Part shown: piece after piece, positions 9,791 to 18,501 of the stretch
Layout: every line of letters starts with the position of its first letter
Position numbering within the stretch: position 1 is the stretch's first letter
Assembly: GCF_001429045.1 (NCBI RefSeq)
Contig: NZ_LMHY01000027.1
Location: 1 to 64,000, forward strand
Direction of reading: 5' to 3'
Source of the DNA: Pseudomonas sp. Root71
GTDB taxonomy: Bacteria > Pseudomonadota > Gammaproteobacteria > Pseudomonadales > Pseudomonadaceae
Length of the DNA: 64,000 bases
Program-made: the position numbers and the translations under genes
Notes under the pieces: model-generated
What the model was told of the DNA's origin: nothing
Seen by the model: only the letters and a program-made list of their open reading frames with translations
Databases searched by the model: none

Positions 9791-10184
9791 GCGTCCGAAC
9801 AGGCAACACCTGAACCACGCCCCATGCCAATTCAAACACCAGAAAAACCACCAGCAGCGAACTCGCGCCCTGGATCAGGGCATAACCCTGCCAGGTCGAG
9901 AACAGAAACCTGGCCACGGCGTCATAGCGCCCATAAACCTGCTGCGGATCACGAATCCGCAGCACCGCCCATACGCAGACAATCGACCCCAGCAGATTCG
10001 CCATCAGCATGTGCACCGGTTCGAACGGTGGCAGCTCACCGGGCAAACTCAGCGCCTGGCTCACCCCCGTCAAAAGACCATGCAACGCAGCAAAACTCCA
10101 CGGCGTGACGAACGCGACCGTCACGATCAGGTCATACCAGGCACTGCCTTGCACCAACCGGCGATATTGCGTTGTAGTCCACAT
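9747..10184 (-). CDS. small inner-membrane protein controlled by adjacent MerR regulator
   Basis: A 145-residue protein with about four hydrophobic stretches (near residues 18-40, 60-80 and 98-125) and no motif I recognise. The start MWTTTQYRRL was chosen because GGAG lies 8 nt upstream; an ATG two codons earlier is too close to it. It is transcribed divergently from the MerR gene, from a promoter with MerR-type geometry (10217-10247), so it is the likely regulated target. Its last ten residues or so (RRPEQARSHI) are encoded by a REP element, so the original C-terminus has probably been replaced. Confidence 0.75.
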   Translation of the reverse strand: MWTTTQYRRLVQGSAWYDLIVTVAFVTPWSFAALHGLLTGVSQALSLPGELPPFEPVHMLMANLLGSIVCVWAVLRIRDPQQVYGRYDAVARFLFSTWQGYALIQGASSLLVVFLVFELAWGVVQVLPVRTPSSERRPEQARSHI

Positions 10185-10216
10185 CGACATTGCTCCATCA
10201 ATCCAGGGAGCAACAA

Positions 10217-10247
10217 GGCTAAAGCCTGGAGTATGCTCCAGGGTCAA
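10217..10247 (-). promoter_or_regulatory. MerR-type operator/promoter
   Basis: On the minus strand TTGACC (10247-10242) is followed by the perfect palindrome CCTGGAGCATACTCCAGG (10242-10225), with a weak -10 after a long 19-20 bp spacer. A palindrome inside an over-long spacer is the hallmark of promoters that MerR-family activators untwist. It points toward the membrane protein ending at 9747. Confidence 0.78.
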
Positions 10248-10263
10248 GCCCCCTCGAGACGTC

Positions 10264-10623
10264 ATGATGCGCATCGGTGAATTAGCCCAGGCCAGCGCCG
10301 TCAGCCGCGACACGCTGCGCTTCTACGAGCAGCGCGGATTGATTGCGGCACAACGCAGCGCCAACGGGTATCGCGACTATCCGCCAGACGTGGTGCAACT
10401 GGTGCAATACATCAAGACCGCTCAACGACTGGGCTTTACCCTCGGCGAGATAGGCAACAGCGTCGCTACAATCTGGCAATCGCCCGATCCGGACACCGCC
10501 GTCACGCAGCTGCTGCAAGACAAACTCAAACTGATCGAAACCCGCATGGCCGAACTCGGCGCGCTGCGCGAAGAGTTGCAACAACGGCTCGGGCAACAGT
10601 GTCCATTGAATCCACAATCCTGA
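10264..10623 (+). CDS. MerR-family transcriptional regulator
   Basis: A 119-residue MerR protein. The N-terminal winged HTH is MRIGELAQASAVSRDTLRFY, followed by EQRGLIAAQRSANGYRDY, then a dimerisation coiled coil (about residues 75-108) and a very short tail. The single cysteine in QQCPLN near the C-terminus is not a recognisable metal-binding set, so organic effectors or redox signals are possible. It starts at the tandem ATG after a MerR-type operator and is followed 19 bp later by the SDR gene, its likely co-transcribed partner. Confidence 0.9.
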   Translation: MMRIGELAQASAVSRDTLRFYEQRGLIAAQRSANGYRDYPPDVVQLVQYIKTAQRLGFTLGEIGNSVATIWQSPDPDTAVTQLLQDKLKLIETRMAELGALREELQQRLGQQCPLNPQS

Positions 10624-10642
10624 CCTTTCAAGGAAGCCACTC

Positions 10643-11332
10643 ATGTCCAAGGCAAAAACCGCACTCATCATTGGCGCCTCCCGGGGGCTTGGCCTCGGGC
10701 TGGTGAAAACCCTGCTGGCCGATGGCTGGCAAGTCACCGCCACCGTGCGCGACCCGCAAAAAGCCGAAGCCTTGCAGGCCCTGGGCGATGTGCGGATCGA
10801 AAAGCTCGACATGGACGATCAGCAGGCGGTGTCCGCCCTGAGCCAACAACTCAAGGGGGATGTGTTTGACCTGTTGTTCGTCAATGCCGGGGTCAAGGGG
10901 CCGGATGTCCAGACGCCGAACGGCGGCGCGACAATGGCCGAAGTCGGCCAGCTGTTTTTCACCAACGCCGTGGCGCCAATCAACCTGGCCCAGCGTTTTG
11001 TCGACCGGATCCGCCCGGATACCGGCGTGCTGGCGTTCATGAGTTCGGTGCTGGGCAGCGTGACCATGCCCGATGCGCCGGAACTGGCCCTGTACAAGGC
11101 CAGCAAGGCGGCGCTGAATTCCATGACCAACAGCTTCGTCACTCAGTTGGGCGAAACCGGGCTCACCGTGCTGTCGCTGCACCCGGGCTGGGTGAAAACC
11201 GACATGGGGGGTGAAGGCGCGGACATTGACGTGGAAACCAGCACCCGTGGCCTGGTCGATCAGGTGAATGCGTATGTCGGCAAGGGCGGGCATCACTTCA
11301 TCAATTACCGGGGCGAAACCATTCCCTGGTAA
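10643..11332 (+). CDS. short-chain dehydrogenase/reductase
   Basis: A 229-residue classical SDR. It shows the nucleotide-binding motif IIGASRGLGLGLV, a VNAG-type segment (LFVNAGVKG), SSVLGS at the catalytic serine and YKASKAAL (YxxxK). The length is at the lower end for SDRs. The substrate cannot be inferred. AGGA precedes the start, and the gene follows the MerR gene closely, so both may answer the same inducer. Confidence 0.88.
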   Translation: MSKAKTALIIGASRGLGLGLVKTLLADGWQVTATVRDPQKAEALQALGDVRIEKLDMDDQQAVSALSQQLKGDVFDLLFVNAGVKGPDVQTPNGGATMAEVGQLFFTNAVAPINLAQRFVDRIRPDTGVLAFMSSVLGSVTMPDAPELALYKASKAALNSMTNSFVTQLGETGLTVLSLHPGWVKTDMGGEGADIDVETSTRGLVDQVNAYVGKGGHHFINYRGETIPW

Positions 11333-11495
11333 TCACCGCCGCCCACAGGGGGGTGTTGTCCTGTCGGGTTGGGCTTGCCCGCCAGAGCGTTTTGATCGAC
11401 ACTTCGCACCTCGCCTCCCCGGCGAACCTGGATCAGCAGACAGGGCAACACTGAGCTGGCAACCCTGAACCCAACTTTCAGAGGAGCCGGCCAAC
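11333..11495. promoter_or_regulatory. gap upstream of 8-oxoguanine deaminase
   Basis: 163 bp without a gene. An AGAGGAG ribosome-binding site lies just upstream of 11496. No clear terminator or operator is seen. Confidence 0.4.
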
Positions 11496-12854
11496 ATGCC
11501 TGCGACCCGTACCTGGTTAAAGAATCCCCTCGCCATTTTCACCTCCAACGGTCTCGATGCCCGTGGTGGCCTGGTGCTGCAAGACGGTTTGATCGTCGAA
11601 GTACTCGGCGCCGGTCAACAACCGTCCGCCCCGTGCAATGAAGTGTTCGATGCCCGCGAACATGTGATCCTGCCGGGCCTGATCAACACCCATCACCACT
11701 TCTATCAAACCCTGACCCGCGCCTGGGCGCCGGTGGTCAATCAGCCGCTGTTCCCGTGGCTGAAAACCCTGTACCCGGTCTGGGCACGCCTGACCCCGGA
11801 AAAACTCGCCCTCGCCACCAAGGTCGCGTTGGCTGAATTACTGCTGTCCGGTTGCACCACCGCCGCCGACCACCACTACCTGTTCCCGGAAGGTCTGGAA
11901 AACGCGATCGACGTGCAAGTCGAAAGCGTTCGCGAGCTGGGCATGCGCGCCATGCTCACCCGCGGTTCCATGAGCCTCGGCGAAAAGGACGGTGGCTTGC
12001 CGCCGCAACAGACCGTGCAGGAAGGCGAAGTGATCCTCGCCGATAGCCAGCGCCTGATCGCCGAGTACCACGAACGCGGTGACGGCGCGCAAATCCAGAT
12101 CGCCCTGGCACCGTGCTCGCCGTTCTCGGTGACGCCGGAAATCATGTCGGCCAGCGCCGAACTGGCGAACAAACTCGACGTGCGCCTGCACACCCACCTG
12201 GCAGAAACCCTCGACGAAGAGGATTTCTGCCTGCAACGCTTCGGCCTGCGCACCGTGGACTATCTGGACAGTGTCGGCTGGCTCGGCCCGCGCACCTGGC
12301 TGGCCCATGGCATCCATTTCAACCCGGACGAAATCGCCCGCCTCGGCGCCGCCGGCACCGGCATTTGCCATTGCCCGAGTTCGAACATGCGCCTGGCTTC
12401 GGGCATCTGCCCGAGCATCGAATTGACCGATGCCGGTGCCTTGCTTGGTTTGGGCGTGGACGGTTCGGCGTCCAACGATGCCTCGAACATGATGCTCGAA
12501 GCGCGCCAGGCCCTGTACATCCAGCGCCTGCGCTACGGCGCCGAGAAGATCACCCCGGAGCGCGTGCTGGGCTGGGCGACCAAGGGTTCGGCAAGCCTGC
12601 TGGGCCGTACCGATATCGGCGAATTGGCGGTGGGCAAGCAGGCCGACCTGGCGATGTTCAAGCTCGATGAACTGCGCTTCTCCGGCAGTCATGATCCGGT
12701 CTCGGCGCTGCTGTTGTGTGGTGCTGATCGCGCGGATCGAGTGATGGTCGGCGGCAAGTGGCGGGTGATCGATGGGCAGGTCGAAGGGCTGGATCTGAAA
12801 GGCTTGATTGCTGACCACAGCCAGGCGGCTCGACAGTTGATTGCAGGGACCTGA
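11496..12854 (+). CDS. 8-oxoguanine deaminase
   Basis: A 452-residue amidohydrolase of the ATZ/TRZ-like cytosine/guanine deaminase group. The metal-binding HxH lies in LINTHHHFYQ, further ligands in RLHTHLAETLDEEDF, and the late aspartate in LGLGVDGSASND. It closely resembles P. aeruginosa PA0142, which is known to deaminate 8-oxoguanine to urate in the oxidised-purine salvage route, so that is the best call. Relatives act on guanine, isoxanthopterin or triazines. It lies between the transporter permeases and the binding protein, supporting a purine role. Confidence 0.88.
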   Translation: MPATRTWLKNPLAIFTSNGLDARGGLVLQDGLIVEVLGAGQQPSAPCNEVFDAREHVILPGLINTHHHFYQTLTRAWAPVVNQPLFPWLKTLYPVWARLTPEKLALATKVALAELLLSGCTTAADHHYLFPEGLENAIDVQVESVRELGMRAMLTRGSMSLGEKDGGLPPQQTVQEGEVILADSQRLIAEYHERGDGAQIQIALAPCSPFSVTPEIMSASAELANKLDVRLHTHLAETLDEEDFCLQRFGLRTVDYLDSVGWLGPRTWLAHGIHFNPDEIARLGAAGTGICHCPSSNMRLASGICPSIELTDAGALLGLGVDGSASNDASNMMLEARQALYIQRLRYGAEKITPERVLGWATKGSASLLGRTDIGELAVGKQADLAMFKLDELRFSGSHDPVSALLLCGADRADRVMVGGKWRVIDGQVEGLDLKGLIADHSQAARQLIAGT

Positions 12855-12871
12855 CAAACACCGAGTAAAAC

Positions 12872-12898
12872 ATGTGGGAGCGGGCTTGCTCCCACATT
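12872..12898. repeat. REP hairpin after 8-oxoguanine deaminase
   Basis: ATGTGGGAGC, a 7-nt loop and the exact complement form a 10-bp hairpin 17 bp after the stop codon. It is likely to double as a terminator or mRNA stabiliser. Confidence 0.85.
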
Positions 12899-12972
12899 GG
12901 TTTTGTGGATTGGCGCACCAGTGGATGGCAACCGTGCAAGGACATGCACTGTTATCGGACTTCAAGGACCTG

Positions 12973-12990
12973 TCGCGAGCCTGCTCGCGA
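12973..12990. repeat. short REP-like palindrome
   Basis: TCGCGAGC ct GCTCGCGA, a perfect 8-bp stem, is a degenerate REP core upstream of the binding-protein gene. Confidence 0.6.
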
Positions 12991-13099
12991 TAGCATCACC
13001 GCGGATTCATGTTTTGTTGTCTTGTTGGTCAGCAATTTGCATTGCCCTGTGCAAGCCAGAGAGCCCAGCCAACCTCACAACAAAATGGAGTTCCAATTC

Positions 13100-14182
13100 A
13101 TGCACAACCGTCCGTTGAAGAAGCTGCTTTGCGCCGTTGCGGCAGCCATCGGTTTGAGCGCCAGCCTGACCGCCGCAGCCGCCGATCCGCTGAAAGTCGG
13201 CTTCGTCTATATCGGTCCGATCGGTGACCACGGCTGGACGTATCAGCATGAACAGGGGCGCAAGGAACTCGCGGAAAAACTCGGCTCGCAGATCACCACC
13301 AACTACGTGGAAAACGTCGCCGAAGGCGCCGACGCCGAGCGAGTGATCCGCAACATGGCCAAGGACAAATACGACCTGATCTTCACCACCTCCTTCGGCT
13401 ACATGAACCCGACCGTGAAAGTCGCCAAACAGTTTCCCAAGGTGACCTTCGAACACGCCACCGGCTACAAGCAGGACAAGAACCTCGGCACTTACCTGGC
13501 GCGGACATACGAGGGCCGCTACGTCGGTGGCTTCCTCGCGGCGAAGATGACCAAGACCAAAAAAATCGGCTACGTCGCCTCGTTCCCGATCCCGGAAGTG
13601 ATCCGCGACATCAATGCCATCCAACTGGCCCTGAACAAGTACAACCCCGGCACCGAGATCAAGGTGGTGTGGGTCAACTCGTGGTTCGATCCGGGCAAGG
13701 AAGCGGACGCCGCCAACGCACTGATCGACCAGGGCGTGGACGTGGTGTTCCAGCACACCGACAGCCCCGCGCCGATCCAGGCCGCCGAACGTCGCGGCGT
13801 GTATGCCGTGGGCTACGCTTCGGACATGGCGCACTTCGGGCCGAAAGCGGTGCTGACCTCCATCGTCAACGACTGGGGCCCGCACTACGTCCAGGCAACC
13901 CAAAGCGTGATCGACCATGACTGGAAACCCCAGGACTATTGGGGCGGTTTGAAGGAAGGCACCGTTGAGCTGCCGATCAGCGACCTGGTGCCTGCGTCGG
14001 TGAAGAGCGAAGCCGAGCAGCTCATTGCCGACATCAAGAGCGGTGCGCTGCAACTGTTCACCGGGCCGATCAAGGATCAGGCCGGGGTCGAGAAAATCCC
14101 GGCGGGCGCGAGCGCGACCACGGCGGAACTGGCGTCGATGAATTACTACGTGGAAGGCATGAAGGCCGAGATTCCGAAGTAA
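13100..14182 (+). CDS. BMP-family ABC transporter substrate-binding protein
   Basis: A 360-residue periplasmic protein of the basic membrane protein (BMP/PnrA) family, with a Sec signal peptide (KKLLCAVAAAIGLSASL, cleavage near AAA-DP, about residue 26). There is no lipobox cysteine, so it is soluble in the periplasm. The segments VGFVYIGPIGDHGW and YAVGYASDMAHFGPKAVLTS are typical. BMP proteins bind nucleosides or purines, and the adjoining deaminases support purine capture. The start was chosen from GGAG 9 nt upstream. It is the missing binding subunit for the ATPase and permeases at 6073-9682. Confidence 0.92.
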   Translation: MHNRPLKKLLCAVAAAIGLSASLTAAAADPLKVGFVYIGPIGDHGWTYQHEQGRKELAEKLGSQITTNYVENVAEGADAERVIRNMAKDKYDLIFTTSFGYMNPTVKVAKQFPKVTFEHATGYKQDKNLGTYLARTYEGRYVGGFLAAKMTKTKKIGYVASFPIPEVIRDINAIQLALNKYNPGTEIKVVWVNSWFDPGKEADAANALIDQGVDVVFQHTDSPAPIQAAERRGVYAVGYASDMAHFGPKAVLTSIVNDWGPHYVQATQSVIDHDWKPQDYWGGLKEGTVELPISDLVPASVKSEAEQLIADIKSGALQLFTGPIKDQAGVEKIPAGASATTAELASMNYYVEGMKAEIPK

Positions 14183-14208
14183 GTTCTCAGCCACAGCACA
14201 ACTCCCCT

Positions 14209-14313
14209 GTGGGAGCGGCGGTGCGGCGATCCGACTTGCTCGCGAAGGCGTCATCACAGTCGATATAGATGTCGCCTGATACACCGCTTTCGCGAGCAAG
14301 CCCGCTCCCACAT
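14209..14313. repeat. REP doublet
   Basis: Two inverted REP copies (head TGTGGGAGCGG at 14209; TTCGCGAGCAAGCCCGCTCC at 14290-14309) are separated by about 40 bp, downstream of the binding-protein gene. Confidence 0.88.
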
Positions 14314-14342
14314 TGGATCTTCAGCGTTCTTAAGGACTGCGC

Positions 14343-15308
14343 ATGAACCAACTCCCCATCATCGACATTACCCCGCTCTACAGCGACGACCCATCCGCCT
14401 GGCCAGCCGTGGCCGGGCAAATCGACCTCGCCTGCCGCGAGTGGGGATTTTTCTACATCAAGGGCCACCCGATCAGCACTGCGCGAATCGACGAACTGCT
14501 TGACCATACCAAGCGCTTCTTCGCCCAACCCACCGCCGAAAAGCTCAAGATCGACATCACCCAGACCCGTCACCATCGCGGTTACGGCGCCATTGCCACC
14601 GAGCAATTGGACCCAAGCAAGCCCAGCGACCTCAAGGAAACCTTCGACATGGGCCTGCACCTGCCGGCCGGGCACCCTGACGTACTGGCGGAAAAACCCT
14701 TGCGCGGGCCCAATCGCCATCCGTCCATCCCCGGCTGGGAAGCGTTGATGGAACAGCACTACATCGACATGCAAGCCCTGGCGCAAACACTGTTGCGGGC
14801 CATGACCATCGCGCTGGGGATTGAGCGCGATTTCTTCGACACACGTTTCAATGACCCGGTCAGCGTACTGCGGATGATTCATTACCCGCCGCGCCACACC
14901 GCCAGTTCCGAAGAGCAGCAAGGTGCCGGGGCGCACACCGACTACGGTTGTATCACCCTGCTCTATCAGGACGCCGCCGGTGGCTTGCAGGTCCGCAACG
15001 TCAAAGGCGAATGGATCGACGCACCGCCGATCGAAGGTACGTTCGTGGTCAACCTCGGCGACATGATGGCGCGCTGGAGCAACGACCGTTACCTGTCGAC
15101 GCCGCACCGGGTGATCAGCCCCCTCGGCGTGGATCGTTACTCGATGCCGTTTTTCGCCGAACCGCACCCGGACACCCGCATCGACTGCCTGCCCGGCTGT
15201 CAGGACGCATTGCACCCGGCGAAATATCCGGCCACCACCTGCGCCGAGTTCCTGCTCTCGCGCTTCGCCGATACTTACGCTTATCGACGGGAACTGGAAA
15301 CGATGTGA
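14343..15308 (+). CDS. Fe(II)/2-oxoglutarate-type dioxygenase (isopenicillin N synthase family)
   Basis: A 321-residue 2OG-Fe(II) oxygenase. Iron ligands are visible as HTDYG (His, Asp) and STPHRVISP (His), with the 2-oxoglutarate-binding RYSMPFF (RxS). The N-terminal DIOX_N domain covers about residues 5-120. The homologue in P. aeruginosa (PA0147) also lies next to the adenine deaminase gene, and purine-catabolic oxygenases of this fold exist, so a role in oxidising a purine or its breakdown product is likely but unproven. It ends 82 bp before the deaminase gene. Confidence 0.88.
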   Translation: MNQLPIIDITPLYSDDPSAWPAVAGQIDLACREWGFFYIKGHPISTARIDELLDHTKRFFAQPTAEKLKIDITQTRHHRGYGAIATEQLDPSKPSDLKETFDMGLHLPAGHPDVLAEKPLRGPNRHPSIPGWEALMEQHYIDMQALAQTLLRAMTIALGIERDFFDTRFNDPVSVLRMIHYPPRHTASSEEQQGAGAHTDYGCITLLYQDAAGGLQVRNVKGEWIDAPPIEGTFVVNLGDMMARWSNDRYLSTPHRVISPLGVDRYSMPFFAEPHPDTRIDCLPGCQDALHPAKYPATTCAEFLLSRFADTYAYRRELETM

Positions 15309-15390
15309 TGAACCGCCTGGTCAGGTTTTACCAATTGTTGCGGCAACCCTCTGTAGAATGGCGACCATTGCACCTGATGAGAAAAGAATT

Positions 15391-16344
15391 ATGTACGACT
15401 GGCTGAACGCCCTGCCCAAGGCAGAATTGCACCTGCACCTGGAAGGCTCGCTGGAGCCCGAGCTGTTGTTTGCCCTGGCCGAGCGCAACAAGATTGCCTT
15501 GCCATGGAACGACGTCGAAACCTTGCGCAAGGCGTATGCCTTCAACAACCTGCAGGAGTTCCTCGACCTGTATTACCGGGGTGCCGATGTGCTGCGCACG
15601 TCCCAGGACTTCTATGACCTGACCTGGGCGTACCTGCTGCGCTGCAAGGAACAGAACGTGATTCACACCGAACCGTTCTTCGACCCGCAGACCCATACCG
15701 ACCGTGGCATCCCGTTCGAGGTGGTGCTCAACGGCATCGCCGCCGCGCTCAAGGACGGTGAGCAGCAACTGGGCATCACCAGTGGCTTGATCCTGAGCTT
15801 CCTGCGCCATCTGAGCGAAGACGAAGCACAGAAAACCCTCGACCAGGCGCTGCCGTTCCGCGATGCGTTCGTCGCCGTGGGCCTGGACAGCTCCGAGATG
15901 GGCCACCCGCCAAGCAAGTTCCAGCGCGTGTTCGACCGTGCCCGTCACGAAGGCTTCCTGACCGTCGCCCACGCCGGTGAAGAAGGCCCGCCCGAGTACA
16001 TCTGGGAAGCCATCGACCTGCTGAAAATCCAGCGAATCGACCATGGCGTGCGCGCTATCGAAGACGAACGCCTGATGCAGCGAATCATCGACGAGCAGAT
16101 CCCGCTGACCGTGTGCCCGTTGTCGAACACCAAGCTTTGCGTGTTCGATCACATGTCACAGCACAACATCCTCGACATGCTGGAACGCGGCGTGAAAGTG
16201 ACCGTGAACTCCGATGACCCGGCGTACTTCGGTGGCTATGTCACCGAGAACTTCCATGCACTGCACACCCATCTGGGCATGACCCAGGATCAGGCCAGGC
16301 GCCTGGCGCAGAACAGCCTCGATGCGCGGTTGGTGAAACCGTAA
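15391..16344 (+). CDS. add: adenosine/adenine deaminase
   Basis: A 317-residue amidohydrolase with the adenosine-deaminase signatures KAELHLHLEGSLEPE (HxH), VAHAGEEGPPEYI, RIDHGVRAIED and VNSDDPAYFGG (catalytic Asp pair). It is nearly identical in pattern to P. aeruginosa PA0148, which is annotated as adenosine deaminase but has been shown to deaminate adenine to hypoxanthine, so adenine is the probable substrate. The start MYDWLNALPK is favoured over an upstream in-frame ATG at 15358 by homology. It closes the purine island. Confidence 0.93.
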   Translation: MYDWLNALPKAELHLHLEGSLEPELLFALAERNKIALPWNDVETLRKAYAFNNLQEFLDLYYRGADVLRTSQDFYDLTWAYLLRCKEQNVIHTEPFFDPQTHTDRGIPFEVVLNGIAAALKDGEQQLGITSGLILSFLRHLSEDEAQKTLDQALPFRDAFVAVGLDSSEMGHPPSKFQRVFDRARHEGFLTVAHAGEEGPPEYIWEAIDLLKIQRIDHGVRAIEDERLMQRIIDEQIPLTVCPLSNTKLCVFDHMSQHNILDMLERGVKVTVNSDDPAYFGGYVTENFHALHTHLGMTQDQARRLAQNSLDARLVKP

Positions 16345-16362
16345 GGTTCGGCGCCAATGCCC

Positions 16363-16391
16363 CGTGGGAGTGAGTACATTCGCTCCCGCAA
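16363..16391. repeat. degenerate REP hairpin
   Basis: GTGGGAG and CTCCCGC arms, 12 nt apart, lie in the short gap between two convergent genes, where the hairpin may terminate both. Confidence 0.55.
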
Positions 16392-16398
16392 CGGTGCA

Positions 16399-17133
16399 CT
16401 AAAGCGCCATCTCCAACTCGGTTTCCCGGGCAAAGCGACAGATCTCGCGTTGCCCGGAAGCCGTCACCTGCAAGGCTCGGGAATCGTTGGGCAGGCTCAA
16501 CCACCCCGACTGCATGAACAACTGCAACAATGCCGCGCCCAGCGAGCCACCCAAGTGCGGACGTCTTTCGCTCCAGTCAGGGCACGCGCAGGCAACCCTG
16601 CCGTTGTGATGGGTCAGCGCCTGGATGAACACTCCCCGTGCCGCCAATTCCGTCGCGCCCTTGAGGGTGACCGTGACCCGCTGATCGAAGTGCTCGATCC
16701 AGCCAGCCTCGAGCAGTCGCTGATACAGATCGGCGGACAGGGTGCCTCCCATGTGATCGTCACACAGTCGGGCACTCAACAATGGCGAACGCACCGCCCG
16801 GGGTTTGACCAGAGGCGCATTGCGCTTGAATACGTCCGGAATATCCTGGGGGGCGCTGGCGAAGGTCGCGCTGGCCAGTGCTTCGATTGCCGCCCCGACC
16901 TCGGGAGCGGCCAGGCGGAAGAAGCGTTTGCGGCCGCGGTTTTCAACCTTCAGCAGACCTCCGGCCGACAAACGCCCCAAATGTGCACTGGCCGACGACG
17001 ATGACAGACCGGCCAGCAATGCCAACTCTTCGGTTGTTCGCGCCGAACCATCCATCAAGGCCCACATCATTGCGCTGCGCTTTGGGTCAGCCAGCAACGT
17101 GGCGATCTGGCTGATGCAAGGTGCATGTTCCAT
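16399..17133 (-). CDS. ArsR-family transcriptional regulator
   Basis: A 244-residue regulator. The winged HTH is at about residues 10-75 (TTEELALLAGLSSSSASAHL, then GRLSAGGLL). A longer C-terminal half carries a second winged-helix-like segment and several cysteines (RLCDD, RVACACPD) that could sense metal or thiol-reactive compounds. The start MEHAPCIS was chosen because GGAG lies 7 nt upstream. In other pseudomonads such long ArsR proteins sit next to MFS exporters; here no obvious target adjoins it. Confidence 0.82.
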   Translation of the reverse strand: MEHAPCISQIATLLADPKRSAMMWALMDGSARTTEELALLAGLSSSSASAHLGRLSAGGLLKVENRGRKRFFRLAAPEVGAAIEALASATFASAPQDIPDVFKRNAPLVKPRAVRSPLLSARLCDDHMGGTLSADLYQRLLEAGWIEHFDQRVTVTLKGATELAARGVFIQALTHHNGRVACACPDWSERRPHLGGSLGAALLQLFMQSGWLSLPNDSRALQVTASGQREICRFARETELEMAL

Positions 17134-17447
17134 GTATTCACTCCCTGTTGAATCGTTTCGTCTACTGCCCAGAGAAATCTTGACCAGTAATGTGTCGTCG
17201 GCCAATCCGTGGAAACTGCCATAAGCCCGGCAACGCCTTGCTCACTCATTTGCGCTGCCTGGTCGATGCTGCGTAGGCCAGAAGGATGACGTTCAGCCGG
17301 GCCGACTCGAACGTGGACCCGCCATTGGGGATCGACGCTACTGACATGATGAGGGCGCTAGTATATGCGGGTTGGTCGGCGGATCCTTTCCTCCGCCCGG
17401 CGTAGGTGGTGATCGTTCCTGAGGGAAATTTCTCTTTTTTCGTGCGA
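17134..17447. other. 314-bp gap without a supported gene
   Basis: Contains a 6-bp hairpin (GGCGGA...TCCGCC at about 17378-17397) and a TATACT-like -10 on the minus strand near 17360. A 33-codon minus ORF (17347-17246) lacks a ribosome-binding site. Nothing else is recognisable. Confidence 0.4.
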
Positions 17448-18377
17448 CTAATGATCGATATCCGATAAGCCCGGAAATTGACTACTCAAAAGGGCGCATC
17501 GTCCGGCAAGCATTTCACGCAACAGGTTCACCGGCTTACTCAACTGTGCGCGATGGGCGCACAACAGATTCAACGGTGCGCGCTCACAGAGCAGTTCCGG
17601 CATCAGCACCTTCAAGCGGCCGGCCAGTACATCGGCGGCCACATCGAGCCAGGACTTGTAAGCGATCCCGGCACCTGCCACGGCCCAAAGGCGCACGACA
17701 TCGGCATCGTCACTGAAACGATCGCCGCTGACGGTCAGGCTGACTTCGCGCTTGCCGTCGTGAAAACTCCAGTGATCGTGGACCCGGCTGCCGAGCATGT
17801 ACAACAGGCAATTGTGCTGTGCCAGTTGCTCCAGATGCCGCGGCTCGCCATGCCGGGCCAGATAGCCGGGAGCGGCGCACAACACCCGGCGGTTCTGCGG
17901 GGCGATGGGCAGCGCCACCAGGCTGGAGTCCTCTGGTTCTCCGTAACGCAGGGCAATGTCTACCGGTTGGCGGAACAGGTCGGCGATGCGGTCCCCCAGC
18001 AGCAGGCGCACGGTGAGTTTCGGATGCTCGCGTTGAAACTCGTCGAGCCAGGGCAGCAGCAGATTGCGGCCAAAGTCCGATGGCGCCGACAGTTGCAGCA
18101 CCCCGCTGACCTGGTCCTGACCACTGGCCAGCAATCGCCGGCCCTCGTCGAGATTGCTCAGGGCCGCGCGGGCGTATTCGAGAAAGCCCTCGCCTTCGGC
18201 GGTCAGGCGCAGGCTGCGGGTCGAGCGGGCCAACAATCGGGCGCCGAGTTGTTGTTCGATGCGCTTGAGCGCCGCGCTGGCCACCGCCGCTGACATGTCC
18301 ATGCCCCGCGCAGCGGCGGACAGACTGCCCAGGTCCGCCGCCCGGACAAACAACTGCAAGTCATCGAAACGCAGCAT
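17448..18377 (-). CDS. LysR-family transcriptional regulator
   Basis: A 309-residue LysR protein. The HTH is at residues 1-60 (MLRFDDLQLFVRAADLGSLS, then RIEQQLGARLLARSTRSLRL), with a substrate-binding-type effector domain from about residue 90. The start was chosen from GGAG 6 nt upstream. It is divergent from the zinc-type dehydrogenase gene with only 124 bp between the two starts, so it probably regulates that gene. The effector is unknown. Confidence 0.9.
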   Translation of the reverse strand: MLRFDDLQLFVRAADLGSLSAAARGMDMSAAVASAALKRIEQQLGARLLARSTRSLRLTAEGEGFLEYARAALSNLDEGRRLLASGQDQVSGVLQLSAPSDFGRNLLLPWLDEFQREHPKLTVRLLLGDRIADLFRQPVDIALRYGEPEDSSLVALPIAPQNRRVLCAAPGYLARHGEPRHLEQLAQHNCLLYMLGSRVHDHWSFHDGKREVSLTVSGDRFSDDADVVRLWAVAGAGIAYKSWLDVAADVLAGRLKVLMPELLCERAPLNLLCAHRAQLSKPVNLLREMLAGRCALLSSQFPGLSDIDH

Positions 18378-18501
18378 CAGAGCTCCGATTATCAAAAAAA
18401 TATTGAAAGAGACTGCTCTTTTAGCCGGTTTTATCTTCAGTAGAAATAGCCAATCATCTGCCCCATCGAATCTCTTCTTTATCAGTGTTCCGGAGCCGCC
18501 C

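Noticed and set aside
17246..17347. 33-codon minus ORF in the ArsR-LysR gap
   Set aside because: No ribosome-binding site and no similarity I recognise; a leaderless start from the TATACT hexamer is possible but unsupported.
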